A stretch of 64,000 nucleotides of DNA from Gracilaria gracilis. Taxonomy: Eukaryota > Rhodophyta > Florideophyceae > Gracilariales > Gracilariaceae. The notes beneath the pieces were generated by a model that saw nothing but the letters and a program-made list of their open reading frames with translations, was not told where the DNA came from and did not search any database. The translations under genes and the position numbers were made by a program. Of this stretch, positions 24,206-34,819 are shown piece by piece; position 1 is the stretch's first letter, and every line of letters begins with the position of its first letter. The stretch lies in contig JARGSG010000235.1 in assembly GCA_030374805.1 (NCBI GenBank), positions 186,001 through 250,000 of the forward strand, written 5' to 3'.

Positions 24206-25056
24206 TGTGGGGAAAAGCCGGGAACGGAAGGAAAGAACACAAACCGCGCCAGCGGCTACGCAACCAAGGTGTTCAGCCGTGCTCCCTATTGGGGCAGAGC
24301 AGTGGCAGAACCCTCCGATGAGGCCGACACGTGCCGGGCGTAACTCCGGGCGGCCTCTTCCTGACTCACAGACTGAGGTTGGAGGTGGCAATCGGGGTGC
24401 CAACAGGATGGATTCCACTGGGTGTGGCGTATCCCGTAGCAAAAGGGGCGAGATAGAAGGTAGCAATATGACCCGCACTGCGGAGCACAGACTCGTGAGA
24501 GCTGGGAATAATCCCGAGACAAAAAGGGGCAAACCTGTACAACAGGGCGAAGTGTAACGAAGCCGTAAGACGGGAAAACAGAAAGAGTGTATGGAAGAAT
24601 GATAAATAAGAGGCCGTAAGGACGGATCGGTGCTTCTCGGTGACGGAGGTGGATAACTTGTCTGGATAAGCGGCTTTATTCCCCGGGAACGGGGCGAAAG
24701 ACCGTGCGCAAGTGGAACTCAAGCTAGAGCCAAGGCCTCGTTGAGGTTTACTTCCCCGTACAGTGGCGGCAAGTGCCGCCACTTATATACGGCTGACAAA
24801 TATCACTAAAATATCTAAGTACCCGGCACACCGGCCAACACTACCCACGTGTACCTCCGTGGCACACTTGCAACGGCGCATCCGGTAATCGGGCGCGGGC
24901 ACACACGTGTCGCGCCAATCCTACCCTTCATAGGCGGATCCCTAATCCGGGCCAAATAGGCAAATAGACTTCATAATAGTAGGAAGTTCAGCCGAAAATA
25001 ACAACGGATATATGAGTGGCATCCCCTCAGTCCCTGCCAAGGGCAATTGCTCTACA
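24206..25056 (-). repeat. 5' LTR of element B
   Basis: On + it runs from TGTGGGGAAAAGCC to AATTGCTCTACA and is matched by 13537-14388. Open frames inside it recur in both LTR copies and are not taken as genes. Confidence 0.92.
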
Positions 25057-25061
25057 ATTGG
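25057..25061. repeat. Target site duplication ATTGG, right copy (element B)
   Basis: This is identical to 13532-13536. After it the antisense gene of element A resumes. Confidence 0.9.
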
Positions 25062-25673
25062 ATGAATCCAACACACCGCCTCCCGGCGTGCACTACGACG
25101 TCCTCTCCAGGAATGAGTCTCAACCACCGCCAAGCGGACGCAATACGAAATCTCGCCTTGTGTACGGTACTACCGGAGATCAAAGCTGATGGAATCAGGA
25201 ATTGGGAACTCGAAGTTCGCCCGGCTCTGCCACGCATAGCCCAAGCGAACCAATGCCACTTGAGCAGAAGCCAGCGACTCGCCGGAACGCCGCAAGATTG
25301 TGTGAGGAGAAACGACAACCCGTCGACGCCAATCCCATGAAGTGGTGACTAACGCCGGAAGATCCCCGGGAAGGCGATCAGTACCGTCCGCATAGGACGC
25401 GGTGACCTCCTCGTTAAAAACGGCTGTAGGATGAAACCACGGAGCAGTCCGGAAGAGATGCGCGTGAACGCGCGGGTTCAGCCCGACTAGCTCGTCGTAG
25501 GAAGGCCACGGCACTTCATGCATGACGTGACCATGGTGCTGCTGCCCCGGAGGGAGAATGTGCCCGCCACTGGCGTTTTGTCCCTGGGACGCCCCAGAAG
25601 CATTGCTGCTTTGCAGAAGAGGCACAGAACGAAATCTGAAGAAGTATCCCGAGTTCGGAGGTTGACCGCTCAT
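25062..25673 (-). pseudogene. Antisense gene of element A, N-terminal half
   Basis: The ATG at 25673 (MSGQPPNSGYFF) lies just before the conserved R-F-R-S-V-P block shared with element B. The frame is also open back into the LTR at 25922. APWFHPTAV, LPGDLPALVTTSWDW and LVRLGYAW match the B protein at roughly 40% identity by eye. A TAG at 25170-25172 stands where B has Tyr, and the alignment then continues in a second frame (GEDVVVHAGRR) up to the insertion point of B. The protein continues at 13536-12390. It is on the strand opposite gag-pol, starts about 240 bp from the 3' LTR and is broken by B as well as by point lesions. Confidence 0.7.
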
Positions 25674-25896
25674 CGCGCGAGGCACTCGAGGAATGGGAAG
25701 GTTGGCAGTAACACCGCGAGAGCGAGAGGCAGACTGTTGTGAACAAGAATGGTCATCGCTGGAGCGAGGTTGGCACTGTCGAGTGGTAGTGACTTGATCT
25801 TCGCGAGGCGAGATGGAATCTGAAAACCTCGGGGATGCGCTTTTATGCCCACGGCTAGGAGTTCGACCCGCTATCGCGACGGCGTGGCTCACTCTT

Positions 25897-25909
25897 AAGG
25901 AGGGGGATA
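25897..25909 (+). other. Polypurine tract, element A
   Basis: AAGGAGGGGGATA lies directly before the 3' LTR of A. Confidence 0.7.
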
Positions 25910-26762
25910 TGAAGGACAACACTCCTTCGAGGCGATTTGAGGTACTCAGTTAATTTCCACATCATGCGTCAGTAGATATATATGAGCTACACCGCTATTA
26001 GCGTGTCGCCTCGCTGAGGTAATTTGCACACATGTACACTTGGATTGCACGGATCGAGGCGCCGCTTAGCGGGTGTGACTAGCACACGTGTAGCACGGAT
26101 ATGCCGGAGGCAGTGCATCCAGCATTGCTGTATTTACTTAGATATTTTATAGATTATTTTGCCCGGCGCACCAACTGTCTTGGTGCGCCGAGCTCAGTAC
26201 TTAGAGGGTTGGGCATCGCTCTCCCAAGTAAACTGCCCCTTGCAAAGCAAGTGCTTCCTGGCTCTGACTATCACGCCTTCGCGAATTGTTCACTTCCAAG
26301 TGAAGTGACAGCCGTGTTGTTCACGTATAGTTACCCACCCTTGTGGCGCTCAGAGTATAACCACCATTTGTGTGTCTCGTTCTGACCTATTGTCGTATAC
26401 TCGCCCCTGTATTGGGTTTGCTTTATTCTCTCTCTCTTTTCCCCACTCTGGTGGTTCGCTTTCTCCCCGTTTTTGGATTTGCCTTTTTGCCCTGTTCGCA
26501 GTGGCCCGTTTCCGACACCTTCTCGTTGCCGTGCTACTCTCTTTCGAGGACTCATCTCGTGACCGTGTGAACACGTGGATCTCTACCGACTACTAATCAG
26601 CCTCACGCTCCGACGCTTGTCGAGGTGGTTTGACCTCGGATTTACACCCGGCTTAGCTGTGTCATTCCCGGAGTGCTCCGTTCGCTGTGCTGCCCTGTCG
26701 AGGGGAAGATTCCGAACGTCTTCGTGAGCTTGCGCTTTTCCCGCCAAAGGCGTTGCTCCACA
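25910..26762 (+). repeat. 3' LTR of element A
   Basis: It begins TGAAGGACAACACTCC and ends GGCGTTGCTCCACA. It matches 3830-4680 with about 30 differences and a 2-bp length difference. Confidence 0.93.
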
Positions 26763-26767
26763 AGATA
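26763..26767. repeat. Target site duplication AGATA, right copy (element A)
   Basis: This is identical to 3825-3829. The Harbinger transposase frame resumes at the next base. Confidence 0.9.
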
Positions 26768-27576
26768 TTACGATTGCCGGGAATTCTGGCTACACTGGGT
26801 GAACTGAATGATTTGGTTTTAGGTTTCAAGCATTCTAGGAAGCCCATGAGTCCGTTATATGGATTCATGGGGGCGTTGGACGGAATCGCGATTAAGATCA
26901 GGAAGCCTCCCTGTCGTTACGCCGCGGCCTACTACTGCCGAAAAGGATACTACGCAGAGCCTGTAAGGCTCTGGTGGATTCCTTATATCGTTTGATGAAC
27001 GTTTCGATTCGATGTGTTGGGTCGACCCATGACCATTTAGCGCATTCAGTGTCAAGGTTGGGGATCTATTTGGCCGATTGGAGACTACCGCTGGAATTCT
27101 GGATTGCTGGGGACGAAGCCTACGTTTGCACAGAGAGCCTCATTTCACCGATTCCAATGTCACAGATTAAAGATTCATGGCAAGACGCTTTCAATTTCTT
27201 TCTCTCTTCGCTCCGAATTCACGTGGAACAGGAATTTGGTATGCCTGTCGCAGGTTGGCAGATTCTGAGCAGTCTGGAGTTCGATGTGTCTGTTAATTCT
27301 AAGATTATCCCCGTTTGTATGAAGCTCCACAATTCCTGCGTAGACAACAAAGATGCGGGATCTAGGGACGTTACCGAGGACGAGGTTTGTCAACGCAATG
27401 ATGATGTCCGCGCTTGGTATGACGCATGCAAGTCAAGAAGTTGGGAAGTAGATGATTCTGATTGCCCTGCATCTTCAATCTCCTCCAAACGAGAGGATCC
27501 CGCAGCAATCATAAAAGAAAAGGGTCTCAAGCGACCCTGTCTTCTTGGCGTGCCGACTGCGTGCAATGAAAATTAG
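26768..27576 (+). pseudogene. PIF/Harbinger transposase, catalytic part
   Basis: This continues the gene begun at 3038-3829. It holds the DDE nuclease: GALDGIAIKI with the first Asp, AGDEAYVC with the second and HVEQEFGM with the Glu, followed by the family-typical LHNSCVD. A single-base loss near 26960-26965 shifts the frame between GYYAEPV and ALVDSLYR, so the gene was also damaged apart from the retrotransposon. All three catalytic residues remain. Known PIF/Harbinger transposases need a second, DNA-binding protein from the same element; the gene at 34820-36651 is my candidate. The tail after about residue 330 is acidic and not conserved. Confidence 0.85.
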
Positions 27577-27837
27577 TGACGACTAGATATATTGGAGACC
27601 GGTGACATCTTCAAGCATGCCCAGTAAACTGCAATCTCTTTTACAGTATCATTTAACCTATGCTCCTATTCTTCTTGTCAAAGGTGGTTCGCTGCTGTTT
27701 ATGCTTGTGCGATTGGAGAAAGGGTATAACCCCACCACTAACTCCGTTAAGGTACTGAATATAACACGCATACTCAGGTATAGTAGCCACATTAGCGAAC
27801 AAATTCATCACGCCTTCCGGACTATGGCCATGTTTCA
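27577..27837. other. Intergenic, nothing recognised
   Basis: A short + frame (27602-27844) has no known motif. No repeat was noticed. Confidence 0.3.
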
Positions 27838-28116
27838 TCAATGAGCTGCTCCACAGCATCTTCCATGAGACGCGTGCGAAATTTGTAGGATAGGCTGTTC
27901 CACAGCAACAAAGGTCAACACGATATTGGGCGCCCGCGAAGAATGATTACATACATTTTTCGGATCCAGCAGCTCGGTAGTGGAAGCGGCAATACTACCA
28001 TCATCAAAAACAACAGCATGAGTGCTATGCAACATCTGTTTCAAAAGCACCGCTGCGCGTTTGACCCACACGCCCGTCTGTAGGATGGCGTCGAACAAAC
28101 GCTCACAAGTGTCCAC
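27838..28116 (-). CDS. Unrecognised fragment
   Basis: This open frame of 92 codons has a natural-looking composition (ILQTGVWVKRAAVLLKQML, FDDGSIAASTTELLDP). It could be the C-terminal part of the cyclin-like gene relic upstream on the same strand, displaced in frame. I do not recognise it, and the start is arbitrary. Confidence 0.3.
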   Translation of the reverse strand: MDTCERLFDAILQTGVWVKRAAVLLKQMLHSTHAVVFDDGSIAASTTELLDPKNVCNHSSRAPNIVLTFVAVEQPILQISHASHGRCCGAAH

Positions 28117-28219
28117 CGCCGGCTGTCTTTTCTTGAGCCTGCACGAGCGGCCCCATTCGCTCTATGTGCCCGCGTGCGAGGGACCGTGGTGGAGGGCGAG
28201 GCAGCATCATGCGGCGGCA

Positions 28220-28520
28220 ACGGCTTAAGCACTCTCACCCGGGGCTCTAAAGGCGCCGAAGTGGCTGCTTGGGGAGCGCGACGCTGCGAGGGCGAAGCAC
28301 TCGGCGATGGCGACGGTCTCTGCAAGGAAGAAGTGGATGTGTCGGAAGCGCGACGCGGTGACGGCGAAGCGGATTGGTCACGCTCACCCGGGGCTCCGAA
28401 TTGGCAGAAGCTGCTGATTGGGGAGCGCGACGCTGCGAGGGCGACGCACTCTGCGATAGAGAAGCGGGCGGGTCGGAAGAAAGACGCGGCGAGGGCGAAG
28501 CGGTAGAAACCTGTGGCGGG
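28220..28520 (-). repeat. Two 149-bp direct repeats, Ser/Pro-rich coding
   Basis: The block containing GGGGAGCGCGACGCTGCGAG occurs at 28271 and again at 28420, a period of 149 bp. On the minus strand each copy encodes Ser/Pro/Arg-rich sequence (ASPSQRRAPQ) in a different frame, because 149 is not a multiple of three. It lies downstream of the cyclin-box relic. Confidence 0.55.
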
Positions 28521-28529
28521 GGGACCTCC

Positions 28530-28969
28530 ATACCGAGCAGCATGGCAGTATCCGCAGAGGGGTCGCATATTGCCACGCCGTCCAGCATCAAAAAGCGGAT
28601 CGAAGTGCTCTACCTAACACGCCAACGGCTTGCACATCAGTGCTATGTGCGGCACGGTATGCTGTGTTATGCCATTACAAGCGAGCACCCTGTCGAGATA
28701 GTTGACAGCCAGGGCGATGGTTGTGGTGGGTGCGACATACTCAGCCCCCATTTCCGCAACCAGTCCACGACGATCTCATGCAATCTTGCGTGCATCACAT
28801 TGGCAAACGAGGCGCGCACAAAGCTGGCCTGCACGCGCCAGCGCGCGCGCAGCACATTTGAAACCGTAAGCGATTCACGCGAAGCAGAGGCGGTTTGCGA
28901 TGCGCTTTTGCGCCGCTTGGGCGGCGCCCTCGGCCACTTTGCGGCTCGGTAGCGGGCTTCCAGCACCAC
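28530..28969 (-). pseudogene. Cyclin-like gene relic
   Basis: On the minus strand, ARLHEIVVDWLRKWG is followed in the adjacent frame by EYVAPTTTIALAVNYLDRVL and then by ITQH...IALMCKPLA. This is the first half of a cyclin box, with helix 1 (IVDWL) and helix 2 (LAVNYLDR) in the right order and spacing. Lesions are a frameshift between the two helices near 28745 and an in-frame TAG after LMCKPLAC. The upstream part is very GC-rich and not recognisable. It points away from the TAF1 relic with a gap of a few hundred bases, so the two may have been captured as one head-to-head block. The cyclin class cannot be told. Confidence 0.55.
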
Positions 28970-29412
28970 GCGCGCGCGCAGAGCCAGTGCGTTTGCAGTT
29001 GCGGCTCCAGCGGCGGTGGCAGCGACGCAGGCGGAGTCCGGGACGAAGCCGCCACAGCGCGGGCGAATCGCCCATGTGCGGCAGCGTGATCACCGCCATG
29101 GACGTGCAGCAACATGAGTGCGCTCGCCACAGAAGCAACACACAGCCGGCCCACCGACAAGTAGCGCCGCACGCATCGCAGCAGCAGCAGCACAAGCCGC
29201 ACAGCTCTCGAGCGACGCATCCAAAACCCACGCGTGCGATGCCATGCGCCGGGCGTTCTGCGCCCAAGAAAACGCCCCGCTCGTGCGCCGCCGCATCGTG
29301 CGAGGCGCCTTGCACACGCGCGCCGCCGCGCCTCTCGCGAGCGCATGGAGCACTCGCGCGCCGTGTGCAATTATTTTTGGAGCGCGCATGCGCACACGCT
29401 GGCGCTGCTTAG
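28970..29412. other. GC-rich tract between cyclin and TAF1 relics
   Basis: This is a markedly GC-rich stretch with long open frames on both strands, which is expected from its composition. No frame has a recognisable motif. It may hold the former 5' ends or promoters of the two flanking relics. Confidence 0.35.
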
Positions 29413-32400
29413 GTGCCGCGGCGAGGCCGCCGCGCTGCCGGACCCGCGCACAGAGCGCCACCTTTCTTCGTCAATAGCGACAAGCACTTGCTCGAGATTG
29501 AGCTCTTGCCGTTGAAGAAGGCTGCTGTCTCTAACGATGACGAAAACTATGATGAAGACCCACGCAAGCAGGATTACTACAACATGGATGACCCTGATGA
29601 ACTCGACGACAACATCCGCAGCGACATGAACCTACTTGCCACCCAGTCAAAGCCGGTCATCGACGAAGACGAAGACTATGAGGAAGATGATTACGAACCT
29701 TCGCAACCTTTACAACAACCAGTGCAACCAAACGGCCCCGTGCCTGCCACATCTTCCGCGCCATCACCGTCTGCTCCCCAGCAACGCTCGACAAGGGCGC
29801 CGCCTCAGAGCCGACCCATGTCGCGCGAGCAGGCCGAACTACAAGAGCAGAAGCGCCTCATGAACGCTGCGCGTGGGGCCGCGACAAAACCCACGGTCGT
29901 GGTAGACATGGCCGTCGCCGCCAACGAAGAGGAGAAAGACCCATTACCGTTCACCAAAGTCTTCTTCAAACCTCCTCCGCTGCACATCGTGCCGGCGCAG
30001 AAGCACTACGGAATTGTGCGCCAACCACAGACGGTGTAACTTGCGCCGGACGAGGGCATGAAATTGGAGTCAGCTCCTAGTATGCCGGAGGTGGACCCGG
30101 TCGGCGTTGTGCTTGCATTGGATCGGGAAAATGTGTTACAGAGGAACGGCGTTCAGAGTCGTGAGCAACTTGTACCAGTTTATACTCACGATCATGATGA
30201 TGCCGCTCGGCCGCTTGGAGACCAGCTTTCGTTGGAGCCTGTCCAGGAGACGCATGCGCTGGTGCAACACGTTGATTGGGAAAGTGATATAAAGTAGGTT
30301 GAGCCTAATGAAGATGAAGATGATGACTGGACAAAGGAGGCCATTTGCGAGAAACCCGACGTGGAGATGAAAGATAGTGATGACGATGACGACGAATTTG
30401 AAGACCCAGTGCAGCTGAATGTGCAGGATAGTGCAAAAGAAGCTGGCGCAGAATCCGACGATGATGTTGAGTGGGAAGATGGTGGTCCCCTTGCGAACGA
30501 GTCTAGCACTTCGAAGGCGGAAGCCATTAAACCGCCTGATCCCATGGAAGCGGAAGCACCAGCCACGCAGGTTTCTAATACTAGTAATGGAGAGTCCAAA
30601 GACACCGCTGCCAAAGGAAAGAACCCTTCGACTTCGGCTGAGACTGAGAAGAAACACACTGATGCGGAGGCGAACGATGCGAAGAAGAACAGTGGAAAGG
30701 AGCTCAGTCTCGTTGTAGCTCCTAGCAATTTGATACAGTGGATTCCACCCCGAAACCCCGATCTTCGAGATGGCAACCGGGTGCACGGAATTGCGTGGGA
30801 TTCTCAAAGTGAAATTGAACCTGATGATGCGTCAAGCTTTTCATCCGACTCCGTCAGAATCTCTAGCGTTCGACAGAAACTTGAGCGATTGATTTTTGAT
30901 CTCAACGATTGCAATATGGAGTTTGAATAAATGGCCGGTGAAACAGTCAGCCAAACTCACAACATGCAGAATGGAAAGAAAGTTTTGGATGTCAAAGGTC
31001 AAAGCCGGGATTTGCTGCAGACGACGGGGGCCAAGCTTCAGCAGTGTTTGGAAGCTGATCGATTCAACATTTCGAATGACCTATACTATGCAAGCGGCTC
31101 GTCGACGCATCAGAGAATTGAACGTCGATCGATACTTCGTGGCCATCAAAACGCCCCTCCTGCTGTTAAATGCCAGAGTACTCATTGCTCCTTACTTACG
31201 CCGCCGTTGTTGTCTTTCAGACGACCTAAACTTTGTGCGGATGATTTACCGAAGAAGATGACACTGCAACCGTTGTGAAGGAAGAGACCGAAAGGGGGCA
31301 AAGCGCAGATTGCTGGACAGGTTCCAAAAAAGCTGTCTGACTGCAGTGTTCAGTTAAAGAAGCTTACCGAGTGTCTCTTTTCGAGTATGCGCTTGAGCGG
31401 CAACCCTCAGTACTCCCCAGACCCGGTATGACATAGAGGGTGGTCACGTTTGCAAGGAAGAACTCCGCTGCAGAAACTGCTCAAGCTTCGAAGAACGCGG
31501 CTGGCACTCCTGAAGCAGATACAGTGTTCTTGGCAACGGACGAACCCCCACCGGTGAACGCCGGAGATATTGGAGTGGACGGTAAACCTTCGTCCGTCAT
31601 AGAAAGCCATGTGTACTCTGCACCATGCTATAAAACGGTGACACCGACGACTGACTTCTTGCTTGTGCGAAATGACAACGAGATGTTTGTTCGTGAAATG
31701 GACTCTGTGGTTTCCGTCGGTGTAACCAAGCCGAAGATTGAGGTCGTGGCACCCAACACAGAGCGATATAAGAAGTTTGCTAAAGATCGCGTATCGTTGT
31801 GGGTTATGATGGAAGCTGCGTGACAACGCAAGCAATTCCTTAAGCAGCAGAAAAAGCAACAGAAGGAAGACGACGGTACTCGCGAGCACAGAGACGAGCC
31901 ACAGCTCTTCATCGGGAAAAAGCATATCTTCCGCGCTTTTCCTCGAAGACGGACATACCCGGAGACGTCTCTTCTTAAACTGCTTTGGGAGATGTCCAAG
32001 AATCAAAATGGCAAATATGTTATATCCGAAGAGTTTACGAAGAAGGCTCCTTTCAGGGAAGCGAGAGAAGGCGAACTGCTTCGAACTCTTTCTCCCCAGG
32101 AGACAGCGGCATATGAAGAAATGGAGGATGGCTGGGGACATCTATTGGATATCGGTGTGCAGACTTTCACCTTCCCAAGTGGACAGGGTAATATTCTTGC
32201 TGTTGCTGAAAAGACTGGGCATGAAGCTGGAATAGCGGTTGCGACCTTTTTGAAGTGCCACCTGCTCAAGTCACCGTGGTATCAGTCTCAAAATCTAATT
32301 GCTGCCCAACGTGCGCAGCGAAAGAATTTATTACAAGTTCTTTCATTGGCAAGGATTGTGAACGACCTGAAAGAGGGCGGAACCTCTATGGAACCGAGAC

Positions 32401-32922
32401 TGTTGACACTTCTTGCTGTGGAATTGAGTCACGTCCTAACTAACCATTACAGACTGAACTAAAGAAAGATCCCTGGTAATGTCGAAGAGCGCAGGGCTTT
32501 GATCCGTGAGATGGTACAGAAGAAGCAGAAGAGTAACGTGCAGGACCTTTCAGATCATTCCAATATAATTCGAACAGTTCTGAAGAATCACAGAGATTCT
32601 GGACTGGCGAAGGGTGCTTCCATTGCGGCTACTGGAACTACAATGTCAAGTGGAACCATGCTTGGCATCCCTCTTAACATTCAACGACAAGCGCTTGAAG
32701 ACGGCGATGTAGAGGAGCTTCCTCTTGAGGCTGATGACTACTTTCCAGAGAACAACGGCGCTAAGGTTCATGCCGATGCGCGAACGTTTTTTTGGCGAAA
32801 GAGCTAAAAGGGGGGCTTCCAAGAAAGAAAATGCCAGTTCAGCGTCACTGACAGCGAATGAAGCAAGCTAAAGTGCAAAACCAAATGCAGCTTCACAACC
32901 AAGCGCCAGTAGCATCAGTGGT

Positions 32923-32955
<33 letters not shown>

Positions 32956-34268
32956 TGCTCAAAAGCAGGCTCCGCATCCGGGTCCGCATCCAAGAAGGGG
33001 GCGAATCTACAGACAGCACAAGTCATAGGCAGAAGAAGAAGAGTACAAGGCTGAAAGTAACGAAGAAAGTGACCGGTGCAGACGGGAAAACAAAGACTGT
33101 CGTTACGTAAATCACGGATCTGGAGGAAATCATGCGACTGAAAAAGCGTGCGGCTACCAAGAAGAGTAAGAAGGAAAGCTCTCAAGGCGGTGGGGCAGCC
33201 CTTCTTCTCCCCGCTGATCTTCTGAATCGGCTTTTCTATTGCACTTGGCGCTGCACCCACACCAGCTTTCTTGGCCGTTTTCTTCTTTTCAGCCGCCGTT
33301 GCTTTTTTCTTGCCATTCTTGATACCGCCTGGCAAGTCTTGCAACCCTATTGAAGTAGTCAGCTTTCCATCCGGCTTTCTGCCTGCGCAAATTGGAAAGA
33401 TCAAGATTAGCACGAATCAGATAAACCAGAAGAAAGAACAAGCGGCTTTAAAACGAAAGAGATCTCAGTATGTGGATGACGTTATTGACTATAGAGAAAA
33501 GAAGACTGCAAAGACTTTGCGTAGAAAGCGCAATGGTACGGTTCAACTGAACGGGATCATTGAACAAGTTGAGTATGTGGTGCGCAGCACTGACGGATAT
33601 ATTGTGCCTGGAGCCAGTCCGATATTGATCGCCTGACTTCATGATGAGGACTCTCCGCCGCCAGGAGTGACAGACACCAACCTTACTGTACCAAAGGACA
33701 CTGGATTGGGTTTCACGGCTTCTCTTGACGGGAAGACAGTACCAACATGCGCTCAGATTGTCAAGAATCCGATTTGCCTGTATCTGATCCGAGGCAAATG
33801 CCAGAAGATGTCATACAAAAAGGGCTGAACACTATGTTGCGGATATGGAGTTGATGGAAAACAAAGCGCGATTGTTCAACCAGAGAGCGGATGCGCAATG
33901 GGTTATGCAGCATGCAGTTTTGTTGTTGGAAGTGGTTAAGGAAAGAGGTGCACAATTGGGCGTATGATATCAAGTCGGCTGAAGAGATGATGAAGTTGGA
34001 GAAAGCGGAGGCTCGAGCGACGGCGGCGTCGGACAAGAGTAAGAAGAAAAATAACTCGGGCGGTGGAAACAAGATCAAGTGTGGTGGCGGAAAGACTGGC
34101 AAGAGTTCGAAAAGTGGCAAGGGTGACGAGAAGAACGATGACGTGGTACTGATTGAAGATCATTCGGACGATGTGGTTGAAGCGAAGAAGGCAAAGCAGG
34201 TTGAGGTGATTAACGTTGATGAGCCGCAAGACAAAAACGATGCGCAGGAGCCGATGGTACTACTCTGA
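29413..34268 (+). pseudogene. TAF1: TAF1-like (TFIID subunit 1) pseudogene
   Basis: Family landmarks appear in order. First comes an acidic N-terminus with DPLPFTKVFF; then RNPDLRDGNRVHGIAWD and LIFDLNDCNMEFE (about 30740-30930), DRFNISNDLYYASGS and ILRGHQNAPPAVK (31060-31170), and TPTTDFLLVRND with MFVREMD (31645-31700). The winged-helix region FRAFPRRRTYPE, EEMEDGWGHLLDIGVQTF and AEKTGHEAGIA follows (31930-32245). A worn bromodomain comes last (IVKNPICLYLIRGKC; ADMELMENKARLFNQRADA, 33755-33900). In-frame stops lie at 30037, 30295, 30928, 31276, 31434, 31821 and 32460. The frame changes near 31380 and several times after 32810. In living cells TAF1 is the TFIID scaffold. This copy cannot make it. 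No introns are seen over 4.8 kb. A poly-Gly/GGT run lies at 32920-32955. Confidence 0.82.
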
Positions 34269-34819
34269 CAACAGCTTAGCTTTTGTTTGTACTGCTTCAA
34301 CTTATTTTTATGTTCCAAACAGTAGCACTTGATCTTATTCGTCGAACATGATGTTCTGTTAGTCTAAAATGTGGGAGCCATGAGACTGTTGACTGTTGTA
34401 AGAGTTCTTGGGCCGACTCAACCTGTATTGTTTGCGTTGTTGCTCGAGCAGATATGTACATGAGAACTTGGTATGTACAGAGTGCCGCAAAGCAAAGCCA
34501 TCTTTCTATCCGGTTGGGTCTCATTGCAGTCATCGAGGATGGTTCTATAACGGCATACTTTGTAGTTACTACAACTGCGGACTTTGTAGTTGATGCTGAT
34601 GACGCACGAGCACGAATTCAGCAGCAAAGCTGAAAGAAGGGCTCAAACTCATGGCAATTAACTTCAGGGAGCCGCATTAAGTATGGGGATAAAAGGATGG
34701 CAGATACCGTAAGATGAGGCATGGTGCGGAAGAGGGTTAAGGTTTATAATGCAAACAATGTGAAAGTATCCCACCACCACCCGGTGGCCAGTCTGTAAGA
34801 GATCTCACGGCCACCGCGA
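34269..34819. other. Intergenic, nothing recognised
   Basis: This lies between the TAF1 relic and the minus-strand gene. Short frames only and no motif. Confidence 0.3.

Larger units (their letters stand above)
13537..25056 (-). mobile_element. Ty3/gypsy chromovirus B (nested in A, - strand)
   Basis: The element is 11,520 bp, with LTRs of 852 and 851 bp, ATTGG target duplication, the same primer binding site as A, a purine tract next to the 3' LTR, gag-pol on - and an extra gene on +. The LTR sequences are not alignable with those of A at a glance. The proteins are clearly related but diverged, so B is a different family. The LTRs differ at about 20-25 positions by eye (2-3%), fewer than those of A, in line with B being the later insertion. 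gag is intact, pol has a stop and a small deletion, and the antisense gene has one stop. Confidence 0.93.
3830..26762 (+). mobile_element. Ty3/gypsy chromovirus A (outer, + strand)
   Basis: The element spans 22,933 bp, or about 11.4 kb once element B is removed. It has LTRs of 851 and 853 bp with TG...CA ends, a 5-bp target duplication, a primer binding site two bases after the 5' LTR, a purine tract before the 3' LTR, gag-pol on + and an extra gene on - between pol and the 3' LTR. The two LTRs differ at roughly 30 positions by eye (about 3-4%), so this is not a very recent insertion. gag-pol carries several stop codons and frameshifts, so this copy is dead. Confidence 0.93.

Noticed and set aside
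29337-29470. TFIIH p62-like C-terminal motif (NYFWSAHAHTLALL) upstream of TAF1.
   Set aside because: The match is a few residues in GC-rich sequence with open frames on both strands. Not enough to call.
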